Below are positions 36,251 to 49,649 of a stretch of DNA of 64,000 bases, piece by piece (positions within the stretch are counted from its first letter, which is position 1; each line of letters starts with the position of its first letter). The stretch covers positions 1 to 64,000 of the forward strand of contig JAKZAP010000091.1 of the NCBI GenBank assembly GCA_023053575.1, given 5' to 3'. Origin of the DNA: Branchinecta lynchi (Eukaryota; Arthropoda; Branchiopoda; Anostraca; Branchinectidae). A model generated the notes under the pieces. It ran no database searches and was not told the origin of the DNA. It saw only the letters and a list, made by a program, of their open reading frames with translations. A program made the position numbers and the translations under genes.

Positions 36251-39200
36251 TGTGGGAAAACAAACCCTGCGGGAAAACCAACCTTGTGGGAAAACCAACC
36301 TTGTGGGGAAACAAACCTTTCGGGAAAACCAACCTTGTGGGAAAACAAACCTTGTGGGAAAACAAACCTTGTGGGAAAACAAACCTTGTGGGAAAACTAA
36401 CCTTGTGGGAAAACAAACCTTGTGGGAAAACCAGCCTTGCGGGAAAGCGAACCTTTTGGGAAAACCAACCTTATGGGGAAAGCAACCCTGCGGGAAAACC
36501 AACCTTGTGGGAAAACCAACCTTGTGGGAAAACCAACCTTTTGGGAAAGCGAACCTTTTGGGAAAACCAACACAGTGGGAAAACAAACCTTGTGGGAAAA
36601 CAAACCTTGTGGGGAAACAAACCTTGCGGGAAAACTAACCTTGTGGGAAAACAAACCCTGCGGGAAAACCAACCTTGTGGGAAAACCAACCTTGTGGGGA
36701 AACAAACCTTTCGGGAAAACCAACCTTGTGGGAAAACAAACCTTGTGGGAAAACAAACCTTGTGGGGAAACAAACCTTGTGGGAAAACCAACCTTGCGGG
36801 AAAGCGAACCTTTTGGGAAAACCAACACAGTGGGAAAACAAACCTTGTGGGTAAACGAACCTTGCGGGAAAACCAACCTTGGGGGAAAACAAAGCTTGTG
36901 GGAAAACAAACCTTGTGGGAAAACCAACCTAGTGGGAAAAACAACCTTGGGGGAAAACAAAGCTTGTCGGAAAACAAACCTTGTGGGAAAACCAACCTAG
37001 TGGGAAAAACAACCTAGTGGGAAAACAAACCTTGTGAGAAAACAAACCTTGTGGGAAAACCAACCTGATGGGGAAAGCAACCCTGCGGGAAAACCAACCT
37101 TGTGGGAAAACCAACCTTGTGGGAAAACCAACCTTGTGGGAAAGCGAACCTTTTGGGAAAACCAACACAGTGGGAAAACAAACCTTGTGGGAAAACAAAC
37201 CTTGTGGGGAAACAAACCTTGCGGGAAAACTAACCTTGTGGGAAAACAAACCCTGCGGGAAAACCAACCTTGGGGGAAGACCAACCTTGCGGGAAAGCGA
37301 ACCTTTTGGGAAAACCAACACAGTGGGAAAACAAACCTTGTGGGAAAACCAACCTTGCGGGAAAACCAACCTTGGGGGAAAACAAACCTTGTGGGAAAAC
37401 AAACCTTGTGGGGAAACAAACCTAGTGGGAAAACAAACCTTGTGAGAAAACAATCCTTGTGGGAAAACAAACCTTGTGGGGAAACAAACCTTGCGGGAAA
37501 ACTAACCTTGTGGGAAAACAAACCCTGCGGGAAAACCAACCTTGTGGGAAAACCAACCTTGTGGGGAAACAAACCTTTCGGGAAAACCAACCTTGTGGAA
37601 AAACAAACCTTGTGGGAAAACAAACCTTGTGGGGAAACAAACCTTGTGGGAAAACCAACCTTGCGGGAAAGCGAACCTTTTGGGAAAACCAACAAAGTGG
37701 GAAAACAAACCTTGTGGGAAAACCAACCTTGCGGGAAAACCAACCTTGGGGGAAAACAAAGCTTGTGGGAAAACAAACCTTGTGGGAAAGCGAACCTTGC
37801 GGGAAAGCGAACCTTTTGGGAAAACCAACACAGTGGGAAAACAAACCTTGTGAGAAAACAATCCTTGTGGGCAAACAAACCTTGTGGGGAAACAAACCTT
37901 GTGGGGAAACAAACCTTGTGGGAAAACTAACCTTGTGGGAAAACAAACCATGCGGGAAAACTAACCTTGTGGGAAAACAAACCCTGCGGGAAAACCAGCC
38001 TTGTGGGAAAACCAACCTTGTGGGGAAACAAACCTTTCGGGAAAACCAACCTTGTGGGAAAACAAACCTTGTTAGAAAACAAACATTGTGGGGAAACAAA
38101 CCTTGTGGGAAAACCAGCCTTCCGGGAAAGCGAACCTTTTGGGAAAACCAACACAGTGGGAAAACAAACCTTGTGGGAAAACCAACCTTGCGGGAAAACC
38201 AACCTTGGGGGAAAACAAAGCTTGTGGGAAAATAAACCTTTTCGGAAAACCAACCTAGTGGGAAAAACAACCTAGTGGGAAAACAAACCTTGTGAGAAAA
38301 CAAACCTTGTGGGAAAACCAACCTTATGGGGAAACCAACCTTGTGGGAAAACGAACCTTGTGGGAAAGCGAACCTTTTGGGAAAACCAACACAGTGGGAA
38401 AACAAACCTTGTGGGAAAACCAACCTTGCGGGAAAACCAACCTTGGGGGACAACAAACCTTGTGGGAAAACAAACCTTGTGGGGAAACAAACCTAGTGGG
38501 AAAACAAACCTTGTGAGAAAACAATCCTTGTGGGAAAACAAACCTTGTGGGGAAACAAACCTTGCGGGAAAACTAACCTTGTGGGAAAACAAACCCTGCG
38601 GGAAAACCAACCTTGTGGGAAAACCAACCTTGTGGGGAAACAAACCTTTCGGGAAAACCAACCTTGTGGGAAAACAAACCTTGTGGGAAAACAAACCTTG
38701 TGGGGAAACAAACTTGTGGGAAAACCAACCTTGCGGGAAAGCGAACCTTTTGGGAAAACCAACAAAGTGGGAAAACAAACCTTGTGGGAAAACCAACCTT
38801 GCGGGAAAACCAACCTTGGGGGAAAACAAAGCTTGTGGGAAAACAAACCTTGTGGGAAGACCAACCTAGTGGGAAACACAACCTAGTGGGAAAACAAACC
38901 TTATGGGGAAAGCAACCCTGCGGGAAAACCAACCTTGTGGGAAAACCAACCTTGTGGGAAAGCGAACCTTTTGGGAAAACCAACACAGTGGGAAAACAAA
39001 CCTTGTGGGAAAACCAACCTTGCGGGAAAACCAACCTTGGGGGAAAACAAACCTTGTGGGAAAACAAACCTTGTGGGGAAACAAACCTTGTGGGGAAACA
39101 AACCTTGTGGGAAAACTAGCCTTGTGGGAAAACAAACCTTGTGGGAAAACCAACCTTGTGGGAAAGCGAACCTTTTGGGAAAACCAACACAGTGGGAAAA

Positions 39201-39510
39201 CAAACCTTGTGGGAAAACAAACCTTGTGGGGAAACAAACCTTGCGGGAAAACTAACCTTGTGGGAAAACAAACCCTGCGGGAAAACCAACCTTGTGGGAA
39301 AACCAACCTTGTGGGGAAACAAACCTTTCGGGAAAAATAACCTTGTGGGAAAACAAACCTTGTGGGAAAACAAACCTTGTATGGAAACAAACCTTAAGGG
39401 AAAACTAACCTTGTGGGAAAACAAACCCTGCGGGAAAACCAACCTTGTGGGAAAACCAACCTTGTGGGGAAACAAACCTTTCGGAAAAACCAACCTTGTG
39501 GGAAAACAAA

Positions 39511-41531
39511 GATTGTGGGAAAACAAACCTTTTCGGAAAACCAACCTAGTGGGAAAAACAACCTAGTGGGAAAACAAACCTTGTGAGAAAACAAACCTTG
39601 TGGGAAAACCAACCTTGTGGGAAAACCAACCTTGTGGGAAAGCGAACCTTTTGGGAAAACCAACACAGTGGGAAAACAAACCTTGTGGGAAAACAAACCT
39701 TGTGGGGAAACAAACCTTGCGGGAAAACTAACCTTGTGGGAAAACAAACCCTGCGGGAAAACCAACCTTGGGGGAAAACAAAGCTTGTGGGAAAACAAAC
39801 CTTGTGGGAAAACCAACCTAGTGGGAAAAACAACCTAGTGGGAAAACAAACCTTGTGAGAAAACAAACCTTGTGGGAAAACCAACCTTGTGGGAAAGCGA
39901 ACCTTTTGGGAAAACCAACACAGTGGGAAAACAAACCTTGTGGGAAAACAAACCTTGTGGGGAAACAAACCTTGCGGGAAAACTAACCTTGTGGGAAAAC
40001 AAACCCTGCGGGAAAACCAACCTTGGGGGAAAACAAAGCTTGTGGGAAAACAAACCTTGTGGGAAAACCAACCTAGTGGGAAAAACAACCTAGTGGGAAA
40101 ACAAACCTTGTGAGAAAACAAACCTTGTGGGAAAACCAACCTTATAGGGAAAGCAACCCTGCGGGAAAACCAACCTTGTGGGAAAACCAACCTTGTGGGA
40201 AAACCAACCTTGTGGGAAAGCGAACCTTTTGGGAAAACCAACACAGTGGGAAAACAAACCTTGTGGGAAAACCAACCTTGCGGGAAAACCAACCTTTCGG
40301 GAAAACCAACCTTGGGGGAAAACAAACCTTGTGGGAAAACAAACCTTGTGGGGAAACAAACCTTGTGGGGAAACAAACCTTGTGGGAAAACTAACCTTGT
40401 GGGAAAACAAACCTTGTGGGAAAACCAACCTTGTGGGAAAGAGAACCTTTTGGGAAAACCAACCTTGCGGGAAAGCGAGCCTTTTGGGAAAGAGAACCTT
40501 TTGGGAAAACCAACACAGTGGGAAAACAAACCTTTTGGGTAAACCAACCTTGCGGGAAAACCAACCTTGGGGGAAAACAAAGATTGTGGGAAAACAAACC
40601 TTTTCGGAAAACCAACCTAGTGGGAAAAACAACCTAGTGGGAAAACAAACCTTGTGAGAAAACAAACCTTGTGGGAAAACCAACCTTGTGGGAAAACCAA
40701 CCTTGTGGGAAAGCGAACCTTTTGGGAAAACCAACACAGTGGGAAAACAAACCTTGTGGGAAAACAAACCTTGTGGGGAAACAAACCTTGCGGGAAAACT
40801 AACCTTGTGGGAAAACAAACCCTGCGGGAAAACCAACCTTGGGGGAAAACAAAGCTTGTGGGAAAACAAACCTTGTGGGAAAACCAACCTAGTGGGAAAA
40901 ACAACCTAGTGGGAAAACAAACCTTGTGAGAAAACAAACCTTGTGGGAAAACCAACCTTGTGGGAAAGCGAACCTTTTGGGAAAACCAACACAGTGGGAA
41001 AACAAACCTTGTGGGAAAACAAACCTTGTGGGGAAACAAACCTTGCGGGAAAACTAACCTTGTGGGAAAACAAACCCTGCGGGAAAACCAACCTTGGGGG
41101 AAAACAAAGCTTGTGGGAAAACAAACCTTGTGGGAAAACCAACCTAGTGGGAAAAACAACCTAGTGGGAAAACAAACCTTGTGAGAAAACAAACCTTGTG
41201 GGAAAACCAACCTTATAGGGAAAGCAACCCTGCGGGAAAACCAACCTTGTGGGAAAACCAACCTTGTGGGAAAACCAACCTTGTGGGAAAGCGAACCTTT
41301 TGGGAAAACCAACACAGTGGGAAAACAAACCTTGTGGGAAAACCAACCTTGCGGGAAAACCAACCTTTCGGGAAAACCAACCTTGGGGGAAAACAAACCT
41401 TGTGGGAAAACAAACCTTGTGGGGAAACAAACCTTGTGGGGAAACAAACCTTGTGGGAAAACTAACCTTGTGGGAAAACAAACCTTGTGGGAAAACCAAC
41501 CTTGTGGGAAAGAGAACCTTTTGGGAAAACC
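39511..41531 (-). repeat. 1071-bp (63-monomer) tandem duplication with nested 255-bp duplication
   Basis: A rare GATTGTGGG variant (instead of GCTTGTGGG) at 39511 and 40582 and all following markers repeat at 1071 bp. Within each copy, a 15-monomer (255-bp) block is itself doubled (about 39,583-39,837 and 39,838-40,092; likewise 40,654-41,163). The second copy stops matching near 41,531, where the first has an extra GCGAGCC stretch. Confidence 0.85.
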
Positions 41532-42827
41532 AACACAGTGGGAAAACAAACCTTGTGGGAAAACAAACCTTGTGGGGAAACAAACCTTGCGGGAAAACTA
41601 ACCTTGTGGGAAAACAAACCCTGCGGGAAAACCAACCTTGTGGGAAAACCAACCTTGTGGGGAAACAAACCTTTCGGGAAAACCAACCTTGTGGGAAAAC
41701 AAACCTTGTGGGAAAACAAACCTTGTGGGGAAACAAACCTTAAGGGAAAACTAACCTTGTGGGAAAACAAACCCTGCGGGAAAACCAACCTTGTGGGAAA
41801 GCCAACCTTGTGGGGAAACAAACCTTTCGGAAAAACCAACCTTGTGGGAAAACAAACCTTGTGGGAAAACAGACCTTGTGGGGAAACAAACCTTGTGGGA
41901 AAACCAACCTTGCGGGAAAGCGAACCTTTTGGGAAAGAGAACCTTTTGGGAAAACCAACACAGTGGGAAAACAAACCTTTTGGGTAAACCAACCTTGCGG
42001 GAAAACCAACCTTGGGGGAAAACAAAGCTTGTGGAAAAACAAACCTTTTCGGAAAACCAACCTAGTGGGAAAAACAACCTAGTGGGAAAACAAACCTTGT
42101 GAGAAAACAAACCTTGTGGGAAAACCAACCTTATGGGGAAAGCAACCCTGCGGGAAAACCAACCTTGTGGGAAAACCAACCTTGTGGGAAAGCGAACCTT
42201 TTGGGAAAACCAACACAGTGGGAAAACAAACCTTGTGGGAAAACAAACCTTGTGGGGAAACAAACCTTGCGGGAAAACTAACCTTGTGGGAAAACAAACC
42301 CTGCGGGAAAACCAACCTTGGGGGAAAACAAAGCTTGTGGGAAAACAAACCTTGTGGGAAAACCAACCTAGTGGGAAAAACAACCTAGTGGGAAAACAAA
42401 CCTTGTGAGAAAACAAACCTTGTGGGAAAACCAACCTTATAGGGAAAGCAACCCTGCGGGAAAACCAACCTTGTGGGAAAACCAACCTTGTGGGAAAACC
42501 AACCTTGTGGGAAAGCGAACATCTTGGGAAAACCAACACAGTGGGAAAACAAACCTTGTGGGAAAACAAACCTTGTGGGGAAACAAACCTTGCGGGAAAA
42601 CTAACCTTGTGGGAAAACAAACCCTGCAGGAAAACCAACCTTGTTTGAAAACCAACCTTGTGGGGAAACAAACCTTTCGGGAAAACCAACCTTGTGGGAA
42701 AAAAAAACTTGCGGGAAAACTAACCTTGTGGGAAAACAAACCCTGCGGGAAAACCAACCTTGTGGGAAAACCAACCTTGTGGGGAAACAAACCTTTCGGG
42801 AAAACCAACCTTGTGGGAAAACAAACA

Positions 42828-42844
42828 TTGTGTTAAATCAGACC
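42828..42844 (-). repeat. Landmark monomer, right 2
   Basis: It lies 7887 bp from right 1. A poly-A variant (GGGAAAAAAAAACTTG) lies about 130 bp before it. Confidence 0.95.
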
Positions 42845-43309
42845 TTGTGGGAAAACTAACCTTGCGGGAAAACCAACCTTGTGGGAAAACCAACCTTATG
42901 GGAAAACCAACCTTGCGGGAAAACCAACCTTGGGGGAAAACAAACCTTGTGGGTAAACAAACCTTGTGGGAAAACAAACCTTGTGGGAAAACCAACCTAG
43001 TGGGAAAACAAACCTTGTGAGAAAACAAACCTTGTGGGAAAACCAACCTTATGGGGAAACAAACCCTGCGGGAAAACCAACCTTGTGGGAAAACCAACCT
43101 TGCGGGAAAGCGAACCTTTTGGGAAAACCAACACAGTGGGAAAACAAACCTTGTGAGAAAACAATCCTTGTGGGAAAACAAACCTTGTGGGGAAACAAAC
43201 CTTGTGGGGAAACAAACCTTGTGGGAAAACTAACCTTGTGGGAAAACAAACCTTGCGGGAAAACTAACCTTGTGGGAAAACAAACCCTGCGGGAAACCAA
43301 ACCTTGTGG

Positions 43310-44060
43310 GAAAACCAACCTTGTGGGGAAACAAACCTTTCTGGAAAACCAACCTTGTTGCAAAACAAACCTTGTGGGAAAACAAACCTTGTGGGAAAAC
43401 AAACCTTGTGGGAAAACAAACCTTGTGAGAAAACAAACCTTGTGGGGAAACAAACCTAGTGGGAAAACAAACCTTGTGAGAAAACAAACCTTGTGGGAAA
43501 ACCAACCTTGCGGGAAAGCGAACCTTGCGGGAAAGCGAACCTCTTGGGAAAACCAACACAGTGGGAAAACAAACCTTGTGAGAAAACAAACCTTGTGGGG
43601 AAACAAACCTTGTGGGAAAACCAACCTTGCGGGAAAGCGAACCTTTTGGGAAAACCAACAAAGTGGGAAAACAAACCTTGTGGGAAAACCAACCTTGTGG
43701 GGAAACAAACCTTTCTGGAAAACCAACCTTGTTGCAAAACAAACCTTGTGGGAAAACAAACCTTGTGGGAAAACAAACCTTGTGGGAAAACAAACCTTGT
43801 GAGAAAACAAACCTTGTGGGGAAACAAACCTAGTGGGAAAACAAACCTTGTGAGAAAACAAACCTTGTAGGAAAACCAACCTTGCGGGAAAGCGAACCTT
43901 GCGGGAAAGCGAACCTCTTGGGAAAACCAACACAGTGGGAAAACAAACCTTGTGAGAAAACAAACCTTGTGGGGAAACAAACCTTGTGGGAAAACCAACC
44001 TTGCGGGAAAGCGAACCTTTTGGAAAAACCAACAAAGTGGGAAAACAAACCTTGTGGGAA
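43310..44060 (-). repeat. 374-bp twin repeat, right-arm copy
   Basis: In reverse orientation, TTGTTGCAAAAC markers at 43355 and 43729 are 374 bp apart and surrounded by the same variant order as the left twins. This dates the twin before the inverted duplication. A private CCTTGTAGG variant lies near 43,865. Confidence 0.75.
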
Positions 44061-44899
44061 AACCAACCTTGCGGGAAAACCAACCTTGGGGGAAAACAAA
44101 GCTTGTGGGAAAACAAACCTTGTGGGAAGACCAACCTAGTGGGAAACACAACCTAGTGGGAAAACAAACCTTATGGGGAAAGCAACCCTGCGGGAAAACC
44201 AACCTTGTGGGAAAACCAACCTTGTGGGAAAGCAAACCTTTTGGGAAAACCAACACAGTGGGAAAACAAACCTTGTGGGAAAACCAACCTTGCGGGAAAA
44301 CCAACCTTGGGGGAAAACAAACCTTGTGGGAAAACAAACCATGTGGGAAAACCAACCTTGTGGGAAAGCGAACCTTTTGGGAAAACCAACACAGTGGGAA
44401 AACAAACCTTGTGGGAAAACAAACCTTGTGGGGAAACAAACCTTGCGGGAAAACTAACCTTGTGGGAAAACAAACCCTGCGGGAAAACCAACCTTGTGGG
44501 AAAACCAACCTTGTGGGGAAACAAACCTTTCGGGAAAACCAACCTTGTGGGAAAACAAACCTTGTGGGAAAACAAACCTTGTGGGGAAACAAACCTTAAG
44601 GGAAAACTAACCTTGTGGGAAAACAAACCCTGCGGGAAAACCAACCTTGTGGGAAAACCAACCTTGTGGGGAAACAAACCTTTCGGAAAAACCAACCTTG
44701 TGGGAAAACAAACCTTGTGGGAAAACAAACCTTGTGGGGAAACAAACCTTGTGGGAAAACCAACCTTGCGGGAAAGCGAACCTTTTGGGAAAGAGAACCT
44801 TTTGGGAAAACCAACACAGTGGGAAAACAAACCTTTTGGGTAAACCAACCTTGCGGGAAAACCAACCTTGGGGAAAACAAAGCTTGTGGGAAAACAAAC

Positions 44900-47260
44900 C
44901 TTTTCGGAAAACCAACCTAGTGGGAAAAACAACCTAGTGGGAAAACAAACCTTGTGAGAAAACAAACCTTGTGGGAAAACCAACCTTATGGGGAAAGCAA
45001 CCCTGCGGGAAAACCAACCTTGTGGGAAAACCAACCTTGTGGGAAAGCGAACCTTTTGGGAAAACCAACCTTGGGGGAAAACAAAGCTTGTGGGAAAACA
45101 AACCTTGTGGGAAAACCAACCTAGTGGGAAAAACAACCTAGTGGGAAAACAAACCTTGTGAGAAAACAAACCTTGTGGGAAAACCAACCTTATAGGGAAA
45201 GCAACCCTGCGGGAAAACCAACCTTGTGGGAAAACCAACCTTGTGGGAAAGCGAACCTTTTGGGAAAACCAACACAGTGGGAAAACAAACCTTGCGGGAA
45301 AACCAACCTTGCGGGAAAACCAACCTTGGGGGAAAACAAACCTTGTGGGAAAACAAACCTTGTGGGAAAACAAACCTTGTGGGGAAACAAACCTTGTGGG
45401 AAAACTAACCTTGTGGGAAAACAAACCTTGTGGGAAAACCAACCTTGTGGGAAAGCGAACCTTTTGGGAAAACCAACACAGTGGGAAAACAAACCTTGTG
45501 GGAAAACAATCCTTGTGGGGAAACAAACCTTGCGGGAAAACTAACCTTGTGGGAAAACAAACCCTGCGGGAAAACCAACCTTGTGGGAAAACCTACCTTG
45601 TGGGGAAACAAACCTTTCGGGAAAACCAACCTTGTGGGAAAACAAACCTTGTGGGAAAACAAACCTTTTGGGGAAACAAACCTTAAGGGAAAACTAACCT
45701 TGTGGGAAAACAAACCCTGCGGGAAAACCAACCTTGTGGGAAAACCAACCTTGTGGGGAAACAAACCTTTCGGAAAAACCAACCTTGTGGGAAAACAAAC
45801 CTTGTGGGAAAACAAACCTTGTGGGGAAACAAACCTTGTGGGAAAACCAACCTTGCGGGAAAGCGAACCTTTTGGGAAAGAGAACCTTTTGGGAAAACCA
45901 ACACAGTGGGAAAACAAACCTTTTGGGTAAACCAACCTTGCGGGAAAACCAACCTTGGGGGAAAACAAAGCTTGTGGGAAAACAAACCTTTTCGGAAAAC
46001 CAACCTAGTGGGAAAAACAACCAAGTGGGAAAACAAACCTTGTGAGAAAACAAAATTTGTGGGAAAACCAACCTTATGGGGAAAGCAACCCTGCGGGAAA
46101 ACCAACCTTGTGGGAAAACCAACCTTGTGGGAAAGCGAACCTTTTGGGAAAACCAACACAGTGGGAAAACAAACCTTGTGGGAAAACAAACCTTGTGGGG
46201 AAACAAACCTTGCGGGAAAACTAACCTTGTGGGAAAACAAACCCTGCGGGAAAACCAACCTTGGGGGAAAACAAAGCTTGTGGGGAAACAAACCTTTCGG
46301 GAAAACCAACCTTGTGGGAAAACAAACATTGTGTTAAATCAGACCTTGTGGGAAAACTAACCTTGCGGGAAAACCAACCTTGTGGGAAAACCAACCTTAT
46401 GGGAAAACCAACCTTGCGGGAAAACCAACCTTGGGGGAAAACAAACCTTGTGGGTAAACAAACCTTGTGGGAAAACAAACCTTGTGGGAAAACCAACCTA
46501 GTGGGAAAACAAACCTTGTGAGAAAACAAACCTTGTGGGAAAACCAACCTTATGGGGAAACAAACCCTGCGGCAAAACCAACCTTGTGGGAAAACCAACC
46601 TTGCGGGAAAGTTAACCTTTTGGGAAAACCAACACAGTGGGAAATAAACCTTGTGAGAAAACAATCCTTATGGGAAAACAAACCTTGTGGGGAAACAAAC
46701 CTTGTGGGGAAACAAACCTTGTGGGAAAACTAACCTTGTGGGAAAACAAACCTTGTGGGAAAACTAACCTTGTGGGAAAACAAACCCTGCGGGAAAACAA
46801 ACCTTGTGGGAAAAATAACCTTGTGGGGAAACAAACCTTTCTGGAAAACCAACCTTGCTGCAAAACAAACCTTGTGGGAAAACAAACCTTGTGGGAAAAC
46901 AAACCTTGTGGGAAAACAAACCTTGTGAGAAAACAAACCTTGTGGGGAAACAAACCTAGTGGGAAAACAAACCTTGTGAGAAAACAAACCTTGTGGGAAA
47001 ACCAACCTTGCGGGAAAGCGAACCTTGCGGGAAAGCGAACCTCTTGGGAAAACCAACACAGTGGGAAAACAAACCTTGTGAGAAAACAAACCTTGTGGGG
47101 AAACAAACCTTGTGGGAAAACCAACCTTGCGGGAAAGCGAACCTTTTGGGAAAACCAACAAAGTGGGAAAACAAACCTTGTGGGAAAACCAACCTTGCGG
47201 GAAAACCAACCTTGGGGGAAAAGAAAGCTTGTGGGAAAACAGACCTTGTGGGAAGACCAA
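44900..47260 (-). repeat. Direct duplication (offset 4775 bp), first copy
   Basis: The variant order from about 44.9 to 47.26 kb recurs at about 49.65-52.04 kb, including the landmark (46329 and 51104), CAAAATT variants next to TGTGAGAAAAC (46,04x and 50,82x) and the ATAACCTTGTGGGG/AACAACC region. The 46.6-kb part shows local decay (a 16-bp GGGAAATAAACC unit near 46,640). Confidence 0.7.
46329..46345 (-). repeat. Landmark monomer, right 3
   Basis: It has the same GCTTTG-adjacent context as left 2. Confidence 0.95.
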
Positions 47261-49649
47261 CCTAGTGGGAAACACAACCTAGTGGGAAAACAAACCTTAT
47301 GGGGAAAGCAACTCTGCGGGAAAACCAACCTTGTGGGAAAACCAACCTTGTGGGAAAGCGAACCTTTTGGGAAAACCAACACAGTGGGAAAACAAACCTT
47401 GTGGGAAAACCAACCTTGCGGGAAAACCAACCTTGGGGGAAAACAAACCTTGTGGGAAAACAAACCTTGTGGGGAAACAAACCTTGTGGGGAAACAAACC
47501 TTGTGGGAAAACTAACCTTGTGGGAAAACAAACCTTGTGGGAAAACCAACCTTGTGGGAAAGCGAACCTTTTGGGAAAACCAACACAGTGGGAAAACAAA
47601 CCTTGTGGGAAAACAAACCTTGTGGGGAAACAAACCTTGCGGGAAAACTAACCTTGTGGGAAAACAAACCCTGCGGGAAAACCAACCTTGTGGGAAAACC
47701 AACCTTGTGGGGAAACAAACCTTTCGGGAAAACCAACCTTGTGGGAAAACAAACCTTGTGGGAAAACAAACCTTGTGGGGAAACAAACCTTAAGGGAAAA
47801 CTAACCTTGTGGGAAAACAAACCCTGCGGGAAAACCAACCTTGTGGGAAAACCAACCTTGTGGGGAAACAAACCTTTCGGAAAAACCAACCTTGTGGGAA
47901 AACAAACCTTGTGGGAAAACAAACCTTGTGGGGAAACAAACCTTGTGGGAAAACCAACCTTGCGGGAAAGCGAACCTTTTGGGAAAGAGAACCTTTTGGG
48001 AAAACCAACAAAGTGGGAAAACAAACCTTTTGGGTAAACCAACCTTGCGGGAAAACCAACCTTGGGGGAAAACAAAGCTTGTGGGAAAACAAACCTTTTC
48101 GGAAAACCAACCTAGTGGGAAAAACAACCTAGTGGGAAAACAAACCTTGTGAGAAAACAAACCTTGTGGGAAAACCAACCTTATGGGGAAAGCAACCCTG
48201 CGGGAAAACCAACCTTGTGGGAAAACCAACCTTGTGGGAAAGCGAACCTTTTGGGAAAACCAACACAGTGGGAAAACAAACCTTGTGGGAAAACAAACCT
48301 TGTGGGGAAACAAACCTTGCGGGAAAACTAACATTGTGGGAAAACAAACCCTGCGGGAAAACCAACCTTGGGGGAAAACAAAGCTTGTGGGAAAACAAAC
48401 CTTGTGGGAAAACCAACCTAGTGGGAAAAACAACCTAGTGGGAAAACAAACCTTGTGAGAAAACAAACCTTGTGGGAAAACCAACCTTATAGGGAAAGCA
48501 ACCCTGCTGGAAAACCAACCTTGTGGGAAAACCAACCTTGTGGGAAAACAAACCTTGTGGGGGAACAAACCTTGTGGGGAAACAAACCTTGTGGGAAAAC
48601 AAACCTTGTGGGAAAACAAACCTTGTGAGAAAACAAACCTTGTGGGAAAACCAACCTTATAGGGAAAGCAACCCTGCTGGAAAACCAACCTTGTGGGAAA
48701 ACCAACACAGTGGGAAAACAAACCTTGTGGGAAAACAAACCTTGTGGGGGAACAAACCTTGTGGGGAAACAAACCTTGTGGGAAAACTAACCTTGTGGGA
48801 AAACAAACCTTGCGGGAAAACTAACCTTGTGGGAAAACAAACCCTGCGGGAAAACAAACCTTGTGGGAAAACCAACCTTGTGGGCAAACAAACCTTTCTG
48901 GAAAACCAACCTTGTTGCAAAACAAACCTTGTGGGAAAACAAACCTTGTGGGAAAACAAACCTTGTGGGAAAACAAACCTTTTGAGAAAACAAACCTTGT
49001 GGGGAAACAAACCTAGTGGGAAAACAAACCTTGTGGGAAAGCGAACCTTTTGGGAAAACCAACACAGTGGGAAAACAAACCTTGTGGGAAAACAAACCTT
49101 GTGGGGAAACAAACCTTGCGGGAAAACTAACCTTGTGGGAAAACAAACCCTGCGGGAAAACCAACCTTGTGGGAAAACCAACCTTGTGGGGAAACAAACC
49201 TTTCGGGAAAACCAACCTTGTGGGAAAACAAACCTTGTGGGAAAACAAACCTTGTGGGGAAACAAACCTTAAGGGAAAACTAACCTTGTGGGAAAACAAA
49301 CCCTGCGGGAAAACCAACTTGTGGGAAAACCAACCTTGTGGGGAAACAAACCTTTCGGAAAAACCAACCTTGTGGGAAAACAAACCTTGTGGGAAAACAA
49401 ACCTTGTGGGGAAACAAACCTTGTGGGAAAACCAACCTTGCGGGAAAGCGAACCTTTTGGGAAAGAGAACCTTTTGGGAAAACCAACACAGTGGGAAAAC
49501 AAACCTTTTGGGTAAACCAACCTTGCGGGAAAACCAACCTTGGGGGAAAACAAAGCTTGTGGGAAAACAAACCTTTTCGGAAAACCAACCTAGTGGGAAA
49601 AACAACCTAGTGGGAAAACAAACCTTGTGAGAAAACAAACCTTGTGGGA

